From Phoronis australis (taxonomy: Eukaryota > Phoronida > Phoronidae), in assembly GCA_002633005.1 (NCBI GenBank), contig NMRA01000359.1, positions 337,438-401,437 of the forward strand: DNA of 64,000 bases, written 5' to 3'. Positions 49,801 to 58,800 of this stretch are shown here, piece after piece. The translations under genes and the position numbers were made by a program. Below the pieces are notes generated by a model. It worked only from the letters and a program-made list of their open reading frames with translations. It searched no databases and was not told the DNA's origin. Numbering within the stretch: the stretch's first letter is position 1; the number at the start of each line of letters is the position of its first letter.

Positions 49801-52800
49801 TTTGAGCAGTCCTTCGTTCAGTTGTCTGAATTGCCAACTGGCCACTTTTACACTGATCGCACCAGGCGATATGACTTCATATCCCCTGGTGCGAGCAGTG
49901 TAAAAATGTCCCTCTATGCGCAACCTCTAAGGTAGGCAATACGTAACCCCTCGGCCTCGGTTGGCTGGACAGGGGCTTCAATACTTCCAATCGTTTTCTG
50001 CACTAATTTCGTTCCGTGTATTTTAAATGGCCGGTAGGCAAAATCTGCTCACTGACTAAGAGGTTTTCACATCGTCAAAAAGGCATTTTACACTTAAAAT
50101 TATCACTTAAAAAGCATTTACGTTCTTCAACGATCCTTTCTGGGGTAAATATCGTTGATGAAGCATATCTTAAGTAATTAAGATGACTTTGACTAAGAAT
50201 TCCGACTCCCCTTTTTTGGTCACCGTAACTTTTTCACCACAAAGTATTTCAACTGAGTCAGATGAGTTAGGGAAAAACTAGCATGAGACTGAGCGAAGCG
50301 CGTGACACTTGCAAAATAGCACGGAAAGATATCAGGTTGTAAGATTTGTGTCCCTTGGACTTTTTGTTTGTCAACAGGCATGGTCTCGCGTAACTTCCTG
50401 AAAATGGTACCCGGTGAGAGAACCGCGACAGATTTTCATGGATGTATTCAAGTTACTGACTAAATTGTATCCAGAGTTACGGTATGAGTTAATTATAGCT
50501 CCATGTTTCATTTGTGATGAGTAACTTTTTATAGGGATGTACTATCGCAGGCATACAGGGCGATGCTATGCCTACCTCTGAAGTTATAGTAACATGACTT
50601 TGATGGTTTAATAAGTGTGACGCTAAATGGGAAGACCAGTTGAGACGGTGCTACTTTCTAGCCTTTAATCATTCGCTCATCATGACACCATAATGTAATG
50701 AGGAACGGTTGGTAGGAGTGCCTTTGATTTATTTCGAGTTGGTGTGGTGAAATATTATGGCAAAGGTGCCAAAACGCCCGATATTTAGGTTGCTAGACTG
50801 TAAGCTACAGGTACGTTTTACATGGTCAGTGTTCAGGTGTTTTAAACCTAATGCGTAGTTCACAATCATGCTCAGTAAATAAGCCATTAAACCTATCAAA
50901 AAGATGTCAAGGTCAGTAGTAGTTCTACCATTTGGAAGTTGCTTCATCGTTTGGCATACTGACAGCATCCAAAATTGAGACTATTGAAGGAAATCTTGAG
51001 GTCAATATTGAGGAGTATTGAAAAAATAAAAGCAAGGTGTATGTCTGATGCCACACAAAACAATGAATTCGAACTCTTAAAGATTATTTTCCTTCAATTT
51101 GTGCGCCATGTCCATAAATTTGAAATAATAGGACCGTCTCGGATTATACGGCGATAGAACTCTCCTTTGTCTCGGAGATAAGAAACCTCGTGACCTAGTT
51201 TTGGAAATCAGGCACATTTTCGTGTCTTTCAGATCATGCATCCGTGGGTATTTGTCCAGTTTATCAAACTTTTTCACATCAGAGTTGCAGCCCACAGCAC
51301 AGTTGTAATACTTCATTGGCATTGGAAGGACAAATAGAGAAAATCAGACAACAACAAATAGCATGTGAAACTCCAGTGGCACGGAAATGAGGCTAGCAAA
51401 CATGCCGGATGGATGTTTATGGCATTGTGGATAAATACAGTGAGATTCAAGTGTCGCTGAGTAATACGGGAGGGCCCTATTGAGAGTATTTTGTCGTATC
51501 GGAAATGTGACTAACTTGGTGTTTTGGATTCGCTAGAACTTTTCTCAGATCGAATATGAGAAAACTGGATCTTGATATTTTTTCTGAACCTGAAAACATG
51601 ACGTTGATTTACGGAATCTTTATTCTTACTACAACCTGTTGCATTGGTTTAAGTTGTACTACGCACTATATCCAAAGCAGTATGTAAATCTGATGACCTT
51701 TCATGATGCAGCAGGTGACGCATACCAAGTTATGCGTGATCGCAAAAAATACTGTATTGAGAGTTTGCCCAAGCGTATGCCCTGCAAGACCTGAGCAATG
51801 GTATGCATAGCACAGGCACGTAGCTGTATACCGTTAAGATGCTCCAGAAATGAGCAGCAGTGGGAGATGCAGTCGATGCGATGCTTATTTAGGCTTCCGC
51901 ACGCAAAATTCTAAAAGGCTACTCGCCAATTATGCGCATTTAAAGTGCACTAAGTGTTGATACTTTAAAGGCGATAGTCACCACTAAAGATATGACTATT
52001 CTCTAAGTTCACCCTGTTGTTTCAGGTTTCATCATCTCGACATTCCAAAAATGTTGATCGCAACAAGTGTGTTACTATGTTGCCTTGGTCTCACCATGGC
52101 AGACGAGGCAGTCAAAAATATCACCATACATCCACCACAGTTAGCCGTAGAGGTCAACAAGGTGGCGGTGTTTAATTGTACGACAGCGAGCCACGTGGCA
52201 GTAGTCTGGCAGGACGCCAACGGCACCGAACTTGCCAATGAAGGACGATTCAACTGGACCACAAACGGCCTTCTGACAATCACAAACGCAAGTGAGTCCG
52301 ACTCTGGGAACTACAAGTGTGTTATAGAAGGAAGTGGAGAGTTCGCCGAGGCATTGCTGAAGGTGTATGTGATGCCGACGTACCTCACTGAGGGAATGAT
52401 CATACTGGCCATAGATGGCGCCTTGCTTCTGTTGTTCCTTGGCTGCTGTGTGAAGACACAGGTGCAGCAGAGAAGAAACATCAGCAAGATGAAGTCAAGT
52501 ATGAAACAAGGACGACACAGTTGACATGGCAACCAGTAGGCAAGCAACTAACGAGTGTTTGATACTACAATCTATTTCATTTACACCTAGTCAAAATGTT
52601 ATCATTTGTGGTTTTAGATACATTGCAACTGAATAATTCAACAATAAAGCTCGTGAAAGTTTAAGGGCATTTTAAACAGTTGAGAAGAACCTTGCGAAAC
52701 GCAGAACTGATTTGAAAACCCTGGGTTGATAAGGTTTTTAAAGCCCTACGACAATATGCTCTCCACACTTTGTTCAATATGAATGGGTTGATGCCCATTG

Positions 52801-55800
52801 AGTTCTATCGACTGTGAAGCGACGTCACGTTAAAGAAACCATTAATTTCCAAATGCTGAACAAGCCAGTTCCACAGAAGTGTTTATAAATTGAGTGTATG
52901 GGTATTTATTTATTCAGAAACCTTATAGTATTATGTTGAGGGTCGCTTTAGAAAATTGAAGTACTAGTTTACCATTCTAATCAAAGTTCTACTACGAGGC
53001 GATGCGGCCAAGCCAATGTCTCAAAACTTCAAACTAGAATAAGAGCAAGTGAGCAGCTTAGAAGTGATTTATCTTTCTGGTAAAGGAATCAGTGGAGTCC
53101 ACGAGGATCATGGTGTTATCAGGTGTGTGTTCAGGAATGCCGACTCGCTGTATCAAAAAACCAAAACTAAGAGATCCAGCTCAGAACAAAACAATGGTTT
53201 TTATAGACGAGATTGTTTTGAGAAGATCTGCAATTTCCATAGCTGCATAACCTAATCAAATACTGGATGATAGAGGTGTTCCCCTAAGCAAGGATTCAAC
53301 CATGGTGCAAATTACAAATCATGCTTTCACGTGCTAGTATTCCTTTTGTTGACGGAGCATGTCAATGTCATTTTCACGGGAAGAGATTGACGGATTTGGG
53401 GAGGCAAGGAGGCCATGGCCCCCTAAAATTCTCACAGATTCCATTTGGTGCTAATGTCTTGACGGTCAAAATCCTGGCTAATACTCTGCTTGGCCCTCCC
53501 CTAACTCAAAATCTTGTATCCGCCCCTGCTCTAAGCAACTCAATTCAATCATTTGTCTTGTAAACCATGCAGAGCTCGGGCTAATTAAACACAGCCCAAG
53601 GTTTCCAAACATGGCCCAGGACTTTTCCAAAAGGGTGCAGCACTATGTTTGACAATAAGTAAGGGGAACAGATGCAATCCTAGTTACCACGCGGAAAGTT
53701 ATGGTTAGCCAGTTAACAGAATTAGTAGTAAAAACGAGGATGACCATGTGGGTGAGCACATACTACTTTATAATAAAGAACAATACATAAACATGTAACA
53801 TAGGTCAATATTACAGTTGAACATTACAATAAGGGTCCTGGAATGTGTTTGTACGCAAAGTTCACTGCATCCAATATGAAAGCAATTTGTATACACTACA
53901 TTTGCCTTGGGACTTAGGGAATGGAACATTATAAATGCATGCGGTAACCGTTTGACTGTTAAAATGTGAGGTTAACGTTGGTTTGGTTTTCCGATCAATA
54001 GTGTATAATGATGTCATCCCTGGCTTCATGTCAAAGACTGATCTGTGATAAATTGAGAAATTTGTATGCAACTTTGAAGTGATAGCTGGCTATTATAATG
54101 TTATCTTTCTCTATAAGTCTTGTAATTAAAAATGGCAGTTGACACCAACTGATTGACATCACCATTCATGACTCATGACTATGTAATTATTCCAAGGCAT
54201 CACGTTTGAGCACTCATGAACAGAAAACGTCTCTACACTCATGAATAAGTTAGATTAAAGCCCACTTTGAACAATAACACAATAATGTAAATTTAGATTC
54301 TACAAAATATTGAAAGCCTTATGGTGACCTTACTGAAGTCATAAATTGCTAAATGTTATGAATGGTTAGGCTTATCACCTGTCTTTCATCTACTTCACCG
54401 TGAAAATGATAATTTATTTAGGAACAGTTACGAACAACACCAATATCACTTGATGTGCCCGCGCTAGAGTGATGAAATTGTATTTTCTCATGATTTTGCT
54501 AAAAGCATTTGCTATGATCCAATACATCCAGCATAGAAATAAACAATTTATACAAACTGTCAGTAACTAGCAGTTAAGGTATATTTTCAAAGACTGTATA
54601 CTTTTGCTCAGATGAGATTTAATTATTTTCCAGGCATAGCTGTGGGACGCAAAAAAAATTCTTGATTTACGTCTTAAATTTTGTCACTTTTCATGAAACA
54701 AACACTTGGGTACTTTTCAAATACAATACCGAAGTCACAGGTATTGAGAACCAGTTACGTAGAGGAGCAAACTAGTTCTCAAAAATGTGAGAGCCCTGAG
54801 TGCAAGTGACACGGAAATTTCTAACTTTTCCAGCTTCAGCTCGTCCACACCTCAACACAACAGCAACTTTCCATTGGCATTGGGTGGACAAATATTCATA
54901 AACGTCTGTACAAACAGAGACTAGCCATACAGCAAAGTGTATAAAACCTAATGGTACAAACCTAAGAGTAAAAAGTGCTGCTAAATGTGAAGCAGAGTAG
55001 AGCAAAAACAAAAGGTTTTTGGTAGACGCAAATAGATTGTGGGCTGCGGTTTCGGAAATTTCACCCAATCTCTTGGATCACGGTTCTAAAATATTGCCAG
55101 CTGTGTCACAACTCTGCCAATCCCTTCACTTTCTGTGTTGAAGAATGTTTGAAATCCCAAGTTCTCACTTTTATAATGACAAGGAAATCAAACTGGCATG
55201 AACTATGACAAAGTGAAAATAGGTTCAAGTTCGAGAGCTTACCTTTGAGTTTGGAAACTGTAGTCTCCATCTTCTTGTAACTGAAAAAGCAGAGGACAAC
55301 ATGGACCCACAGTAACACGGTGTTTGGACCTTACTAATTGTCTTATCAAGAAACTAAAAAATCCATAACCAAAGACATGTAAAATGCCTATTACTGTTTT
55401 ACCTGTCACGATTTGTACACTGTCAACAATCCCAGTCACACAATTGTAGAAATATGGCCAGATTTTGTCAGGATATTTGATGGCAGTACAAATTATGGAA
55501 ATGACGAAGTAAAATTTTCCTAAGCTACCGCAATTGCCAAAAAGAAAATTGTACAAAATGCAGTTAAATTTCCAGATGGGTCAGACAAAAATAACTCATT
55601 TTGCTTAAGGTCAGAGCTTGTACCAAATTTTAGAAAAAGAAACATAGGCCGTCCCAAATTCAACAATTACGGTTTACAACATACAGTCATTCACCTTGAC
55701 ATTATACACTATGGGACAACGTGAAAAACTTGCATCGGTGACTATTTTTGACAATTTTATGAACTGCCTGGTCTGTTTTCAGGTGTTGTTGATACAAACC

Positions 55801-58800
55801 ACAGTGCAGAGTATAATATTTGAGAAATATGATAAATGCTAAAATTGACCTATCACCAGGACTTTGAGTGACGGCTTAACTGACCAATCAGAATGCAGCA
55901 CTCGTGACGCACGTTCGTTTCCAAGCCACCATTTTACCCGACAAACAACACATTGCCGGGTGAAACTTATTGTTTGTTTGTCGACATTACGCAAGGGGGC
56001 GGAGCTTGCGATAGGTCAATTGTCCAAGTCCCAAACTTCAGAATGAAGAAAATCAATTTTGGCTTGTATTTCGGAGACCCAAATCTTTGAGGTTGTCCCA
56101 GACAAGAGAATTCATACTGAATATTTTCAGTGTTGGTTAAAACAATTCTTCGAATGCAATTTCATGCACCATGTCAATGCGACAAATCTTAATCAAGCAT
56201 TTTCATGTATTTTCGTTTTCGACATTTTTTAACAATTTTGAACATCGAATTCTCAATTTGCGTGAAAATTTATGTACTGCTTAATGTGTGATCAATGGCC
56301 AGGGGAACAAAACGGGACTTGTATGCTCCACTTTCAGTTCTTTGAGACTAAACAAAAAACACTTAAACTTGGTTTCCTGCTATCTATAATTCAAACACGA
56401 AGACAACAACTGTTCAGGTATTTTCAAGAATTCATGCTCAAAGCAAAAACAGAAAATTTTTAGAAAAAATTGGAAGTAACAGAATTACAAACGATTGCGT
56501 TCTATGGCATGAATCTTTAACATATTGCTACAATGACAAAACGACTCGACAAAGTGCATTTTCATCATTTCCAAACTCTTTGAATCATTTTATTTTTAAC
56601 CTGGGTTCAGTTGCACAAAAGTCATGCACTGAAAAATAAGACTTCAAAGTACAATGCGTCACCCTTCTTTAGTCGAACAATACTTCTGACGTCGTGAAAG
56701 AACAAAAAATATCCAAAGAATAACTTTTGAAGTTTTCTGCAATACAGCCCAGGGCCTGGGAACTAATCTTTTTTGCTCAAAACTGAACTAAAAATTATTT
56801 TTGGAATTTTCTATTCTACTTTTGTGCAAACTCAAAATAGGTCACTATTATTCTGTGCTCCAGTACATTATGACTTATGCGTAGGAGTTTCTAGTCCAAG
56901 TTTGCACTTGATGACCTCTAGATTCCAGGTTCAAACTCTAGTAAAAACTTAACGTTTCAAGTAAAAACTCAAAATTCAGACACAGTATTTTAGCCTTAAT
57001 ACTAGGGTCAACACTTGAAAAATAGGATTACTGTATTCGTTCTAATAAGGACCCAAGCCCCTATAAGTGCCCCCCCCACACGTTTTCAGACTTCGCTAAA
57101 ATAAGCGCCCAGTCCATGAACATGCACATGCGAAAAATACTACAGTTCTAGAATTCTACAGTAAAGTATTCAATTTATCAATAAGATCTAACAGTCCTGA
57201 AAAAAATCATTTTGCGCGGAGTTTGCTTAAAACCATACGTACTCGAGCACAGAATAGTACACTATTACCTAGAGTTCGCACAAAAGTTTTACAGAAAACG
57301 GTTAAGTAAAATAATTTTTAGTTCAATTTTGAGCAAAAAAATTAAACAGTCACTGATTGCTTACGAAATGAAGTGCATGCAAAAGACCCCTACCTGTCTT
57401 CTAGAGCCTTCATCTTCTTCTGACGCTGAACGTCCTGTCTCTCCTCTTCTTGCAACTCCCTTACTGTGTCCTTGTATTGTTTGATTAAACACTGCAATGA
57501 CAAACAACACGAAAAATGAAACCAAACCATCAACTAGCACCTCATCAGGGTGAAAAGAAACGTTGGCACGCTTACCAGACAAAAGTAACCGAAGAAAATA
57601 TCATTTCCCACACAAGAAGGCTGATTTCGTTAGCGGCGAAAGAATGACTACTAAGCTGCCAAAAATTAATAATTAAAGAATGGGTTAGCCATCTTAGTGT
57701 CCTGTTAATTATTCAGAATTCTCGGTCATGCGGAAGAGCTACTCTGACAATGAAGTTGGCTTCTGCCCGGCCGTCTGAAAACTTTTGGTATGTACTGTAG
57801 GTAACAGAAAACAGTTTAAAAAGCTGGCGGACGCCACCTACTGCGTTTGAATGTTATCATTCCTAAACTGTACTCAACTGCACTGCACATGACAATATGA
57901 ACTCAATACTGCTAAAAAAAATTACTAGGCCATCTTTACAATAATTTTTGTTTCCCTTCAGATGAGTTTGACTCTTCTAAGATTGTGTAATTAATTTGAC
58001 CAAGTTTGGGCAAGCTCAATGGTACATCACCGTCTTTGACATTTTTCTCCAAGCTTAAAGCTCCTTCTTCCTTTACTAATCGTTACTCTGTTAGCTTGAA
58101 TGACAAATGAGTGAGGTAAAAAGCTGGTTGGGTCAGTCACCTTTTTCAACATTGAATTTCAAGTTTGATATTACTCAGATATATTGCTTTCTTGCGCTTA
58201 ACTCAAATTATTGTACATTATACTTATTCTGTAACTGTCTCTTGGAAACGTTTCTTGGAAACTTTGTCTCTTGGAAACGTTGTCTCTTGAAAACCTTACC
58301 TCTTAGCAACTGAATTCCAACTAACCTCAGATGCGTTGAGCTTGTCTTTCATAACCTGTGCTTCATTCTCCAAACGAACATTAACTTTCTCTAAGTGGGA
58401 TGTCGAATTCTTCAGGGGCTCATTCTCTTGCAGAGCTGTTTTCAACTGACCCTCCAACAGTTCACATTCCCTGAAAGTGTTATCGCAATAACTGAAAAAT
58501 TTGATTTCAATTGAGCTGGAAAACATTTATTTGTCTTGCTAGTCTTCCATGAAGCATTACGGCAGCGAACATCGAGGTCATTCAAACTATCCATTCGTCA
58601 TTGCCGCATTCCAGCAGGAGCTACCAAAGCTGGCGTGCATTCAGTAACGCTAGGACATACGCTAGGACCAAGCTAAAATCTAGCCAAATTCACGTGTTCT
58701 CATATAAAGTACACGGCAATATCTCGCAAGGTCTTGCTTTTGAGTGAGGTCCTAGAGTTACTGTATGGCAGGCAGGTTAAATAGGTGAATTCAAAACAAA

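Noticed and set aside
51597-51690. Signal-peptide-like ORF (MTLIYGIFILTTTCC) upstream of the Ig gene
   Set aside because: Its possible GTATGT donor would join the Ig exon in a frame with an early stop.
52032-52547. Minus-strand ORFs opposite the Ig gene
   Set aside because: Antisense shadows; only the plus strand gives a signal peptide, Ig motifs, membrane helix and a poly(A) signal.
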